A stretch of 64,000 nt of DNA, taken from positions 170,332,317 to 170,396,316 of the forward strand of contig CM037584.1 in assembly GCA_021018995.1 (NCBI GenBank), in the 5' to 3' direction. Below, in pieces: positions 47,622 to 59,695 of the stretch. Every line of letters starts with the position of its first letter. Position 1 is the stretch's first letter. The notes under the pieces are model-generated. The model was not told the DNA's origin, made no database searches, and saw only the letters and a program-made list of their open reading frames with translations. A program made the translations under genes and the position numbers. Source of the DNA: Chloranthus sessilifolius. Its lineage: Eukaryota; Streptophyta; Magnoliopsida; Chloranthales; Chloranthaceae.

Positions 47622-47941
47622 TTTTTATGTCCTTGTGCCTCACTAGCCTAAGTCCAGTTTTTTTGGGGAAAAACTTCTCAGCCTAGGTTGATCTTTGGTA
47701 CACAAGAAAAAAAGTTGATAGTATTGTGTGGAAGATGGGAGTACTTGTGATTTCAGACCCTACAAATGATCATAACAACTTTAACATGGGATACTAATAA
47801 TTTATTTGAATACAGAGGTTCGATTAAATGGGAACCCACAACATGAGAGAAAGTGGGTGTCAGCTGTGCTAGCTCGAAAAAACTCTTGATGAGATGATTT
47901 CATTCTCTAAGTGATCTCTGGCATCCTTTAATTGGGCTGCC

Positions 47942-48183
47942 TGGTTTCAATTAATTAGTTCAGGTTAGGTTAAGAGGAAGAAGAAGAGAGAAGAGAGAAG
48001 AGAGAAGAGGGGAGAAAATTAGGGTTAAGTGTGGTACACACTTCCCAATGCATTAAGCTTTTATATGAATATATAAGAGACACGAATTACGATGTCATAG
48101 ACAACCGAGAAGATGTATGTAATTCTACTTACACCCTACACCCCAACATAAGCTACTGACACACCATTATAAACATCTCTACA
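47942..48183 (-). repeat. 3' LTR of the split Copia element
   Basis: On the minus strand a purine tract TTGAGGGGGG is followed by TGTAGAGATG, the LTR start (48183). The far edge near 47942 (TGGTTTC on the plus strand) is approximate. It contains a TATA-like TATATATTCATATAAAAGC and a CTCTTCT-repeat leader. Confidence 0.65.
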
Positions 48184-48190
48184 CCCCCCC

Positions 48191-48540
48191 TCAAGTTGGG
48201 CATATATATATATATATATCGATCATGCCCAACTTCCTAGTGATATCATAAAGTCGACTTCCACTTACGGTCTTACTAAGAACATCAGCCAATTGGTTTT
48301 CCGATTGGACTTGAGGAACGCACACCTCTTTATATTCAACATTCTCGCGAACGAAGAGACAATCCACCTCTATATGCTTGGTCATTTCATAATATACTAG
48401 ATTCTGAGCGAAATAATGAGCTGCCTGATTATCTCCATACAATATCATAGGAAATTTTACTTCAACTTCCAAATCAGCAAGAATGTGTCATCCAAATTCC
48501 TTGTCGGTTACCTTGAGACATAGTTTTATATTCTCCTTCA
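48191..48540 (-). mobile_element. Copia RNase H region
   Basis: MILYGDNQAAHYFAQN, TKHIEVDCLFVRE and LADVLSKTVSG are the standard RNase H motifs of Copia. The upstream QGIWM segment lies near 48510. An (AT)n run at 48198-48218 lies beside its end. Confidence 0.85.
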
Positions 48541-48584
48541 ACACTTAAGTTAGAGACCAGAAGTTGTTTCTTTAACTTTTCACG

Positions 48585-49293
48585 CATGGCTGTCAAGGCC
48601 ACACTATAGCCTCGCTGTAGCCTTGCCATGACGAATGGTGATGGGAAACGCCATATATAACTAAATAGTCATGATGGCTAAATAGCGACGCCATAGTGGA
48701 ATAGCATTATGGTGTCGCTATGCACGCTATTTAATTTTTTCAATAATAACATATAATACTTATGAGTTATGACATTTTTATAATATATAAGTTACAAAAG
48801 TTAACTTACAATTTACAAAACCCAACTTATAAGATACAAAATCCTCGTCTCTTTCTCTCGTCACAGCAGCTACCAACACTAGTATCAACGAAACCTCAGT
48901 GTTAGTGACACTACCCTATGTGTACTTAATATCATATTTTTTAATATTCTATATTTGTTGATATTTCATATTTATTTACTTATACTTACTATGTTACAAA
49001 TTTGTTGATGTTCCATATTTGATTTATATTTATTGATATTTGTTTATTCCTAGAACATGAAATTTTCAATATTAGAATCAAAGTATGATGCTTTAGTAGT
49101 TGAATTTTTTTCTTCCTATATTTTTTTTCTTATATAAAAAATATAAAAAAAAACGTATACTACTAATTAATAGATAAAATGATTAAAAACAAACAAATTA
49201 CAATAATAAATAGCATCGTCATGGCTTCGCTATGGTCACGCCATGGTGTAGCGAGCCTCTTCGTCATGACCTCACCATGCCTTAACTACCTTG
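48585..49293. mobile_element. hAT-type non-autonomous element
   Basis: 709 bp with ends CATGGCTGTCAAGGC and, on the other strand, CAAGGTAGTTAAGGC, and an 8-base target duplication TTTTCACG (48577-48584) / CTTTCACG (49294-49301). Subterminal CATGACG, AGCGA and CCATGGCG motifs are inverted at both ends, and the middle is AT-rich. Noncoding. Lies inside the Copia RNase H/RT region. Confidence 0.8.
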
Positions 49294-49301
49294 CTTTCAC
49301 G

Positions 49302-49592
49302 TGACCAAATTTTCACCCAGAAATGTGCAATATGCGCTGGTAGATCTCCTATCATCAAGAGATCATGCTCAGTTTGCATCAATAAAAATCTCTACATCAA
49401 GATGACCTTGATCTCTATATAGAAGTCCTCGACCTAAACTACCCTTCAAGTATCCCAAAATTCATAGACATTATCAAGATGGACACTCCTTGGAGAGTGC
49501 ATGTACTGGTTAACAACACTAACTGCATATGCTATATCCGGTCGTGTCATAGTGAGATAGATGAGCTTTACCAACAATCTGTTGATACAAGT
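49302..49592 (-). mobile_element. C-terminal reverse transcriptase piece of the split Copia
   Basis: TRPDIAYAVSVVNQYMHSP, the conserved end of Copia reverse transcriptase, is read on the minus strand around 49490-49550. The match stops at the edge of the nested LTR element. Confidence 0.75.
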
Positions 49593-51016
49593 TGGAGAGA
49601 CCCCGTTTTTGACATCTCAGAGTATATGAAACTGTTTAGTCAACCACTGACCTTGCCCTGAGTTATGGAAAAGCTAACCTTTTTCAAGAATCTCGAAAAT
49701 CTATATTTATGGGAATTATATGCTGGAGCTCCAGCGTATAATTGATTATATGCTGAACTCCCAGCGTATAATTGGACTCGACCCAGCCAGGGATGAGTTC
49801 CTGATTATACGATGGAATCCCAGCGTATAATTAGTTATACACTTGAAAACCAGTGTATAATTGGACGAAAATGGACTATGACTCAAATACTCGCGAACCA
49901 AATTCTCCCCCGAATTATACGCTTAGATCCGAGTGTATAATTCATTATACGCTGGGTTCCCAACATATAATCAGTCCGCTTTGGATTAGGACTCTCTCTC
50001 TCCCAAGCCGGCTCAATGAGCCGTGGCTTATCAAAACTCTTTATTATACGTTGTACCCAGAGTGTATAATCCAGAACAATCCCTACGGACTTGGAATTCA
50101 AGCTTATCCGGTCATCAACCGGACGCCTCGGCCGATTTCCTAGAAACCGCCTGAATCATACGTTGGAATTACAACATATAATTCATTATGCGCTTAATCT
50201 CTAGCGTATTATCTGGATTATACGCTGGATTTCCAGCGTAAAATTTGGAGTTATACGCTAGACTCCATGCATATAATTGGCCGGGACAATAAATACCCCC
50301 CTACCCCACTCATTCTCTACACACATCTTTCTTTTGCCTTTTCTCTTTGAAACTCTCGAGGTTGGCTCGAGATTCCAAATTAGTGCAGAGTTGAAAAGTG
50401 TGTGCGCTTAGAACTTCGACTCTCTTCTAAGAATCTCGTAGAGTAATCGTTCTAGTTGGAGTTGACCCTTCTACTTCGATTCTCGAGTTTTCCAAGGAGG
50501 AATAAAGCCAGCCTTAGATCCGATCCTTAGATCTAATAAGGGTGGGGCCCCTTCTCTCATATTTTCAAAACCATCGTAGTCATCCAAACTGATTTGCCCA
50601 AGGGAGCCAACGGAGGGTACTCGGGAACGAGTCTAATCCTCCCGCGCATAACAGGCCAACACACCCCTTTAGCTGGACCATTTAGGAAACCCAAATTAGT
50701 TAAAACCTTAAGCTGCTAAAGGTGGCAGACCAGTATTTAGTATAGGAGTCCAAACCCATAACATCCCTGCTTCATCTTCGCGATCAATGTCGTTCTACAG
50801 CGTCGATAAACATTTGTAGATGGTGATCATGACAACTCAGGTACAATATTTAAACTTGGTTGCAACTAACAGTTTCCCTGCGAGTGTGCATATAAATACC
50901 TCTATATCTTATTGCTAAATTTTCTACGCCCCCTTTTCGCAAACAGAGTCTCCAAGTGACCATATTGGGCCATTTTTTTTTAATCTGAGAGGGTTCCTGA
51001 AAAATGGGTACCAACA
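49593..51016 (+). repeat. 5' LTR of the nested gag-only element
   Basis: 1424 bp, from TGGAGAGACCCC to GGTACCAACA. The first half carries the palindromic hairpin array. A CTATAAATA-like box before CCCC and the leader CATTCTCTACACACATC lies near 50290-50325. Confidence 0.8.
49709..50280. repeat. Array of 11 hairpins TTATACGCTGG...CCAGCGTATAA in the 5' LTR
   Basis: Eleven imperfect palindromes about 30 bp long have arms ATTATACGCTGG and CCAGCGTATAAT. The first (49714-49743) is a nearly perfect 30-base palindrome centred on GAGCTC. Adjacent pairs lie about 30 bp apart centre to centre (for example 49729/49759, 49928/49958, 50168/50198). Arms co-vary in several copies (ACACTTG/CCAGTGT). Seven counterparts occur in the 3' LTR. 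Confidence 0.85.
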
Positions 51017-51363
51017 GATTGGTGATCACGGTGGGACTCCTTTTGCTAGGGTTGCCCGGTTTTAATTAGTTTGGGTTTTTATTTTTGTTTTCTTTTATCA
51101 CTTTTAACACACACTGAGCACACATACTAGGCATCTTAGAAACCATTCTCTTACTACCCCCTTTGTTGTGAAAGGGCCGGTGCAATCATCTCTTTGGGGA
51201 TTCGATCAGGGGAACTTCCTACACTTCAGACCTTCCCGTAAGACCTAATCAGGCAAGGATTGTACTCACCCCCGTTGACCCGAAGAACACCTCATATTTG
51301 GTAAGGAAGTCTAGGCACCCGAAGTAGAATAGGAATATCCCTTTCACCCTGATCCTAAAACTT

Positions 51364-52500
51364 GTGAGATTGAGTGCTCGTACTATCGACTATTCAAAAA
51401 AAAAAAAAATGTTAGGCATCATAAAATTGAACTTCAATAATAACGACTCATCCTCATGGGGCTTCCATAATAATCCCGAGTATGATGTTGGGCCGTCTCA
51501 ACAGATAGCCCAAGATCGTAGTCAAGTAAATATGGCTGGCGAAGGTGAAGAATCACACTTTACTCCACAAAATGCTAGAGACAGTGGCATTGGGCAAAAC
51601 TACACCGCCGAACAAATTGTAAATCTCAATGCCCATACACTGTCGAAAGGAGGAAAAGAATCTGAAATTTTACTTCAACCCTTGAATGGTTTGTACCAAG
51701 GCATCCGTGACCAACAGGTTGTAGATGATCAATGACGTGCCATCGGTGAACGTGTAAACTCAGAAAACAGACGCCAAGAAAGGTTGTCAACTCCTCCATG
51801 TGCCCCGATGCTCCCCGATTCACCTAACAAGCGTGCTTTCCACACCTCGTACAATGATAATTGCCGAAAACAACTGTTCCCTGAGATGCCTAAAAGGAAC
51901 GCCCCCATAAACAAGGAGAACCTCACCTAAGAGAGTGTCTGAATCACTCTTTCAGGTTCGACATGTTTTGCTGAGGCCACAAATTTACCGTACCTGCTGG
52001 TTTTAAACCACCAAAATGCAACAAGTATAACAGTACGAGAAATCCGAACCACCACCTGGCACTCTTTTGTAACGATTGTCACCAGTCCGCAACAATCAAG
52101 GGCTTCTAATCCATTATTTTCAAAGATCTTTAGAAGAAGAAGCCCTCAATTGGTTAGTGCATTACCCCTTCACAAAATTGAGACGTTCGATGACCTAGCC
52201 GATAGATTTCTAAATCAGTACAAACATCAAGTCCATGAAGCTATTAGTCTCAGCGACCTAATGGCTACAAGACAAGAGACCGATGAGGACTTCACAGTCT
52301 TTGTTAGTCGTTGGAGAAAGCTTGTCGTCCAAACATGGAATCAAATAAAAGAAAGGGACGCGATAGATATCGTGATCAATAATACCCGAGAGCTTCTTTG
52401 GAGTGCTCTTATTCTAAATGATTACCGTGACTTCTCTAGTCTTCATCTGTGTGCCTCGCGCATACAATGACATATTAAGAATAGAGATTTCTCTTTCTCA
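51364..52500 (+). mobile_element. Gag of the nested element
   Basis: The second block (52150-52470) has the Retrotrans_gag phrases TFDDLADRFLNQYKHQ, SLSDLMATRQETDEDFTVF and RWRKLV, typical of Tat-like gag. The first block (51409-51735) is a polar N-terminal extension. No zinc knuckle was recognised. Fossil, broken in a few places. Confidence 0.7.
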
Positions 52501-52539
52501 ACACTAACATATGAGGGGGCCTCTCTTGATAACCCAGAA

Positions 52540-54060
52540 ACGAAGACCCTAAGCCCTGAACAAATCAACACGAACCAAGAACAAAACCAGATAAACTCCC
52601 GCCCATATAATCAGAATGACCAAAAACAAAACCAATACACGAACTAATACCCTAACCAAAACCAACATCTACACCAACACCCCAAAACTAACTTAGGATA
52701 CCAACCAAGGAGGGCTACTTACCCACCATTGCCAAACATCGTATCCAACATATTCGAAATCCTAACTAGCCAAAACCTCCTTAGATTTTCACCCAAGAAA
52801 CCTAGACTATGGTCTCAACACTTAGATTACACAATTTTGCAAATTCCATAGGTATCCCAGGTACACTCTCGAAGAATGCTATCCTCTACGAGACATTATA
52901 TACAAGAGGAAGGACCACAACCAAATCAATTGGGGCAATGTCCAACCAATTAACAAAAACACCACGCAAACCAACACCACCTTCTACGACCCTTCGTTTG
53001 ACCATACTCAATCAAGCCCTCAACTCACATACGATACTATACAGTCATTCACTCCTACCTCAGTCCACCCAGCTAGCCTAATCCGTAAAATTAAACTTCC
53101 TCCAAATCACACCCATGTTGTCCACTCGCAACCGACAAACCATGTCACCCACACCATTAAACCTGAAATCACCTTTCATGCCCAACCTATCACCAAACAT
53201 ACTTTGACTCAACATCACCAAAATCATCAAATAGAATTCCGAATCAACCCAACTGATCCTTAAGATCAACAAACCTATCTCCGAACCAACTTGACCTACC
53301 TTTAAGCTCGATAACTTACCCGCCAATGAATCAATCCCCACGCTCCATGAGCCTAAACCAACTTTACGATCAATCCCTGAACAAACTCACCCACCGGTTC
53401 CTAAAATAATTCTTGAGCTAAAACATCAACATAGTACAACATAATCTATACCCAAACAAATCATCCCATTAACTCTAAAACTAAACTTTGAATCTAAACC
53501 CATAATCAAATCTATTCCCGAAATCACCAGCCCTCTCGTTTCTGAACCAACTTCGAAATTAATCCTCGAACCTGAACCCACTACTGAACTTATCACCTCA
53601 CCAACTTCAAAACCAACTCTCGAGTTAATCTCGACACCTACTATCAAGCCAATCTCTAAACCATCCATTCCACTCACTCTCGAATCAATCACCAGATCTA
53701 TCGATAAACCAATCCATGACTTTATCGATCCTCTCGCTCCCGAATTAAAACCAAACTTAACATCAAATCACAAGACCCCGATCAACGTTCAAATCAATAT
53801 ATCGCCAAATCCTCAAATCTCACCACGAGACAAACATAAAATCGACATTATAACTAAGATTACCCCTAACCCCTAGGTTCAGGTTTCTATAGATCCCACG
53901 ATCAAAGTTCTCGTAGAAGCCCAACCAACGCCAATATCACAACATCAAACTATCAACACTGAACTTCCACGAAAAATTATAAACAAAACCTTGGCATGAT
54001 CTCATAACAAACCCAAAGTGCATGTCAAACAAGACAAGCAAATTTGAAAAGAACCGAATC
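52540..54060 (+). mobile_element. Pro/Thr/Asn/Ser-rich region downstream of gag
   Basis: Codes in more than one frame for low-complexity, proline- and lysine-rich text with recurring KPT, SEPTS, ISKPS and PNPQ. Very poor in G on this strand (long AC-rich runs). It may be the decayed continuation of gag or expanded repeats. No known domain. Confidence 0.45.
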
Positions 54061-54279
54061 TCTATACCCAGAAAGGGACCACCTTGGTCTTCACTTTCTT
54101 ATCTCCTCTATTTTCTTTTGTCTCACCCTATCGCTTCTTTTACAAAGTCAACATCATCCTCCCTTTGAGTTGACTCCTTTTAATATGTCCTGCTAGTTCA
54201 CTCCGACCGTTCAATATGTCCCGCTAGTTGGACCTTCTGAGTCAATCTCTTCTTAAGGAACTGATGGTGTATCCTAATA

Positions 54280-54285
54280 AAAAAT

Positions 54286-54327
<42 letters not shown>

Positions 54328-54380
54328 CTTAAAAATATCAAAAAATATACACCTAAAATTAAAATATATATATATACTTA
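54280..54380. repeat. (AT)n microsatellite
   Basis: Long TA/AT runs at 54289-54321 and again near 54365-54376. Confidence 0.9.
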
Positions 54381-54942
54381 AAAAAATAAAAAATCATTTT
54401 TACCCAGCAACGTCTCTAACCCTGCATATTATGCCCAAATTTTCCAAACTTAAAATTTTCCAAGCCTTTTGACCGAAAACTCGAAGTAGGGGAGCTGTGC
54501 TAAGGAAACAATGCCTACGCGACCATCTTGCCTGAGGGAAATTGAAACCCAATTGGGAAGAGCTATTATTTTTGCAGCATACCTAGGAAGAAGCTACAGG
54601 GGAAGAACTTCCTAACCCTTGGAACGCTATTCATAACTCAATCATCATCATGTCTCGTAGCCCAAACAAGCGTATTTACATATTTACCATCCTCGTAGTC
54701 ATCACAAATCATTCATCATTTGTAGGTCATTATTTTCGAAATTATTTTGAGAACTATTTGACTAATTAACTACCTTCCTATTCGGGGAGGTTGATTTAAA
54801 GGACTAGTGGATCATAAAACTCTTTTTTTTTTAAATGTAGAAAACTCTGGATTCCCACTCTTCTAGCCATTGGAGTCGATGTTAAAGCACAAAAAATGAA
54901 AATGCAAGGTTCCATCAAATCTCATAATTCTTACGTTAGTAG
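54381..54942. other. Noncoding interior of the nested element
   Basis: No domain, repeat or element end was recognised. Confidence 0.4.
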
Positions 54943-55939
54943 CATAGTGACAAATTTCATTTTCAGTAATTTTTTTGTGGGAGGTCCTTTCGGTACATTT
55001 CAGATTAATTTCGATACATTTCGGAAAATTTTCGGGAAAGTTTCGGGGATTAAAAATATACAAAAAATATATTTAATATTAAAAAAAAAATAGCAATTGA
55101 TCCAAGTGGCCAAGCACTGACACCAAGCTCAAGCATAGAACTATAGAAGACAAATTGACAAAGGGTACCGTTATACTCACCCAAAAAAGGCTGCTTTTTC
55201 ACCCCACCTATTCCACCTGGCATGCATTGACCTCCTTTTAATCAGATGGTAGAGGTCATTTTTCGTCCCCATCTTTCGCACAGTAGATCTATGAATTGTA
55301 AGCATACCATCATACGATCGGGTTTTTATTACACCTGGCACACATCTCAAAATGTGATGCTAAAATCATATGATATGATTTTACATATGATATGATTGTA
55401 GGATCACTTTTTGAGATGTGTGTCATGTGTAATAAAAAACCGACCGTTCGATGGTACCCCCACATTCCATGGATCCATTGTGGAGAAGATGGGGACGAAA
55501 AACTACCTCCACCATCTGATTCAATGGCAGTCAATACAGGCCAACAGAAGAGGTCGGGTGAGAAAGCAACTAGTGGAGTGAGTTTAATGGCACCTAACGT
55601 TGTTTTCTACCTAGCGTATAGTCCCACATCGGTGAGGCAAGGAAAGTGGACGGCAAGAGCCCCCATATAAAGTACTCCATTCACGTTAACAATCCAAGCA
55701 GCTGACTATGCTATTGGATTTATACAGTTCTTACACTTTTAGTACTAAATTACCAACATATTCCAAAATAATAATAATAATAAAATAAAATACACATGAA
55801 AAAAAAAAATTCTCGAAATTTCATTGAAAATTACTAAAATTACTGAAAAGGGTCGAAATTTCGACGAAATTTTCGTTTGGCCCTTATTTTGGCGAATTTC
55901 ACGAAATTTCGCCGAATTTCGATGAAATTTGTCACTATG
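54943..55939. mobile_element. hAT-like element of the TAGTGACAAATTTCG family, copy 2
   Basis: 997 bp with perfect inverted ends CATAGTGACAAATTTCAT and an 8-base target duplication GTTAGTAG (54935-54942) / GTTAGCAG (55940-55947), one mismatch. Subterminal repeats of GAAATTTCG occur at both ends. The right half matches 27775-28000 and the left half matches 28390-28526 in inverse orientation. It contains another MITE at 55163-55594 and a TRIM-like AGTCCCACATCGG phrase near 55620. Confidence 0.85.
55163..55594. mobile_element. Fold-back MITE with GGGTACC ends, copy 2, inside the hAT-like element
   Basis: 432 bp. The left arm GGGTACCGTTATACTCAC mirrors GTGAGTTTAATGGCACC, and the arms continue with CACACATCTCAAAA / TTTTTGAGATGTGTG around a centre of ATCATATGATATGATT. 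It shares tips and arm phrases (CAGATGGT(A/G)GAGGT, TTTTTATTACAC) with 47214-47621. Confidence 0.7.
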
Positions 55940-55947
55940 GTTAGCAG

Positions 55948-57288
55948 GTTGTTTAAAAAAAATATACATACATGCTTAAAAAAAAGAGACAAAAAAAGGA
56001 AAAGAAAAGAAACACCACCGAGCGAGAGCATGCGACAAATGAACAAGCCAATGAACCCAGGGAAGTATAAGCAATACTGTGAGGGCATCCCTGACATTTT
56101 CACACTTCTAGATGTCATCGTACGGTAGTGGGAGGACAAAACTCCTGCTAACCACATAATTTGATGATTTGATGGTATTGAGACATGACAAATAGCTAAA
56201 TTATGGCACCACACTACACACATGAGAAGAAAGTGTTGACTACTATTTCCGGAAATAGTTGAATAAGAAGTTACCCTTACATTAATAAACCTTATCCTTT
56301 TTCCCCTTTATTTTCTTTTCGAAAAATGAGTCAAATGAATCTCAAAATCATTTTAAAAATAAAACCAAAAACTTTTGAATGACGAGCGACGCAATCACTC
56401 ATTACTTACCACTCATTTCATTCTTGTTAAAAGCTATGGTACATGATGATGATTATTACTACAGAATCAAGCCTAGTATGTGGCTGAAATAATTAAACCA
56501 ATTCCCAACATGGGATCATTACAAGCGTATATTCTTCAAATACTCTCAGAATTCCCAAGCCGCTCCAGAATATCTGTGAGGCCGAAAAACGTCCCACCGT
56601 GACCTAACACTGGGACATTTTTTTAGCACTAACACATTGACAGCGATAATCAAGTCACAAGACCAATATCCTAAAACTGAGGCATTTTTTATATTTAATT
56701 TAATTTTATTACTTCCTATTTTCTTCCCCTAAAGTCCCACCATATACCCCCAAAAAAAAGTTTTTTTTCACTCTTTTTATATAAAATACATATATAAACA
56801 ACAAAATACCTCTTTTCATCCTTTTCTCTCTCTTCATCTTACTCTCTCCATCACACCTACAATACGTAATTCCTCTTACCGAGAATGTTACCGCAGAATC
56901 ACTCCTAAGCATAATTTAATAATCTTTTCTCAAAAGATTAACCAAATATTCCTCAAAGAATACTCTTTTTTCGAGCTGCACCATGATACACTCATTGATA
57001 TCACTTGACATCTTCTGATACCTCTTTATCTTAACATTATCTTTTTATCACTCTAGTTGCACCACCTCTGCTTAGACTATGGCGTAGCCCCCTCGCGCAG
57101 CCACAACATGCACCTACGACAGCGGTAAAAGCCCCTCAATCGCCACAACCGGTTTCCAGATGAATCAACATTTTTATTTTGCACTTCATGACAAGGAAGA
57201 CTACGAGTCCAACCCTGCAACATGCACCCACTATATCCCCTCCCGAGCAAAAAAATTAGTCTCTGCGCACGAGTCTTTGCACTCATTC
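55948..57288. other. Noncoding interior of the nested element
   Basis: AT-rich. Open frames here are short and unrelated to known proteins. Part of 57060-57240 weakly resembles 60200-60320 (CGACAGCGG(T/A)AA...CCTCAAT(C/T)GC), so a local duplication is possible. Confidence 0.4.
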
Positions 57289-57293
57289 AGGTA

Positions 57294-59690
57294 TGTGACG
57301 ACCCGACTTTTCCAATCCCTCTGGTATAGGAAAGGCCGGTTCGCTAATCTATCGAATAAACGATAAGCCGAACAAACAGGGCACATATCAGAGTAAAGCG
57401 CAATAAATATCCATAGCTAAAATAAATGCGGAAGCAATTAAAAGTAAAGAACCACCGATGATGGCCAACCATCATCGAAACATGGCTCATAACAGAAATC
57501 TAAGTCAAATATAAAACTATGATATCCAACTAAAATGGGCCCACAAATTCAACTCTAACTCTCACCACAAGTAAGAAAATCAGTAAGTTCTATACTGGGA
57601 GAAACTCCTCAGGAGGAACCTTAGGTTCTTCCTCAGGCACGCGTAATGGATCACGATCTCCTGACCTATACGTCGATACCAAAGCTCACTAGAAAAAAGA
57701 CATCCACGGTATTTTATTTTAACTAATCATGGTTTCAAAACATATATCGGAATATAGCTTGTCAAACATATATACAGATAATAAACTGAATTAAGTGCGA
57801 AAATCATATGTAAGATTAATTTTTAAATATGTGAAAACAGTTTCAAGAACAAATGCATAGTTTCAGTGTCTTATTATTTCTAACTTCTATATGCAAAGTT
57901 CAGTAATTCATGACTTAATCCTCAACTTAAAATACCTCCCGAGTAAACTATATCTCGAGAGCAGGAATATAGCCGATGGGACCCCTACCTACCATCGTCG
58001 TTCATGAACCCTTTTTCAAGATGCAACAAGCCCCTACGTAATGAGGAAAACTTGTGCCAGGAAGTTGTTCAGGAATTTTTGAGGGGTCGTTCAGGTCAAT
58101 CATAAAACAAATGCAGATACTAATATAAATCAGATGCAAGTCTCTTATACATAGTTCAGGTTCTCGATTTCAGATTTTCAGTTGTTCAGAGCTTAAGCAG
58201 ATTCAGTTTTCAGGATTCAGGTAGATTTAGATTTTCAGTCATTCATATCAATTTCAGTTTACAGATATGATTTCAATGGCATATGCAAGTTCAAAGATTT
58301 TAATTCAAATTATCCACGCGAATTAAAATAAAATACTGTAAAGATGAGATTCTCCTACAAAAACTCGGAGTTACGCGAAGTCAAGCACAATCCTATTGAT
58401 GGCCTCTCGCCCTTAATCTACATCACAAATATACATTCATGCATTAAGGTTAACTCTAATCACTAATAATATAGACCTATTTAAGTGTTTCCTCAACAAC
58501 TCGAAACAGGCAAGTTGCACCAATCCTAGAATTTGACGTAACCTTCTCATACATATTTGACCCTCAAGATGATCGATTGACGAGTTGGTCAAAACATGAA
58601 AGTTGTAGATATTTTTGTTAGCTTTCCAATGCAAAAAGAATCATCTCAATCAGAGTTCAGAGTAAGAAGTTATGACTAAAATACCAAGACAGTATCGGAG
58701 TTTAGCGATACCTCGCTCGAGCGATTAAAATAGCTCGCTCGAGCGAGATCCTTCAGAAATTTCTCGCTCGAGCGATGACTTAAGCTCGCTCAAGCGAGGA
58801 CAGAGAATATTTTTCAAGTATATGACTTCTAAAGTCAAACTTTTGGTGCATCCTCGCTCGAGCGATTAACATAGCTCGCTCGAGCGAGCAACAGCGACAG
58901 CGAGAATTATGAGTTTCAGAACTCGATTCGGATCACGATTCTGGCCCAATTTTCACCCGAATCGAATCCCATACATCCCAAAACAAAACCCATGGCTAAT
59001 CCAATGATTTTAATCAATAAATTTAATCGAAACGTACCTTTAGTCTAAGGATTCCTTGATTAGAACGAGTCACGCGAGCGGAGCTTCGGAACGAAACCGG
59101 CGGGTTTCCTCGACGATTCGCGCCGCAATCGATCCCACGAGTTCACAGAGACGACTCCAACACGTCCCCAATGATCCCAACCTCTCCCAATCGCCAACTA
59201 CGAATCCAAGATTGATTCAAGTTCTTTCTAAGATCCAAGGGTTTTCAACAAAGAGGGTTCTAAAGGAGGAGGTTTCTAAACCGTTCTCCTACGATGATTG
59301 AAGAAGAGAGAAGACGTAGTTTCGCATGGTTGGGTAACTATCAAACGGCTACAGTTCTTCACGGCCCTCACGTCTCTTCCTCTCTTAGCAAAACCTAGTA
59401 TAATACGGGGAATGCAATTCCTTCTTATAATAGGCTTGCTCACAAAGTTAAGCACACACACACACCTCTTGTGTTATACACTTCTAATTTTAAAACTCAA
59501 ACCCGGTGTTGAGCGGTCACACCGAGGTTGGTGCACGACTTTCGCACGGGGGTCCAAATGGGCTCTAAATCAAAATTTGTCCACACAATCACATCTAAAT
59601 AAAAATCCAAAACAAATGGCAACGTTAGTCGCCGAGCCGAATATGCACACAAGGTTAGTCTAACTCGGGTTCAAAATACGGGTCTTTACA
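57294..59690 (-). mobile_element. Ty3/Gypsy solo LTR inside the nested element
   Basis: 2397 bp, TGTGACGACCCGA...TCTTTACA on the plus strand, with a perfect 5-base duplication AGGTA (57289-57293, 59691-59695). By similarity of motif order to 2245-4753 it reads on the minus strand. A palindrome array lies at 58712-58890. No internal region, hence a recombination product. It is the innermost LTR layer of the nest. Confidence 0.85.
58712..58890. repeat. Six CTCGCTCGAGCG palindromes in three pairs
   Basis: Copies start at 58712, 58734, 58763, 58785, 58853 and 58875. In each pair the starts are exactly 22 bp apart, and linkers differ between pairs. One copy has CTCAAG in the centre. It stands out from its AT-rich setting by CpG content. 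Confidence 0.9.
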
Positions 59691-59695
59691 AGGTA

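Noticed and set aside
48585-49293. Captured host exon in Copia
   Set aside because: No open frame, and ends and the 8-bp duplication show a hAT-type element instead.
53078-53692. Minus-strand Val/Gly-rich open frames
   Set aside because: Shadows of the AC-rich strand downstream of gag. No domain.
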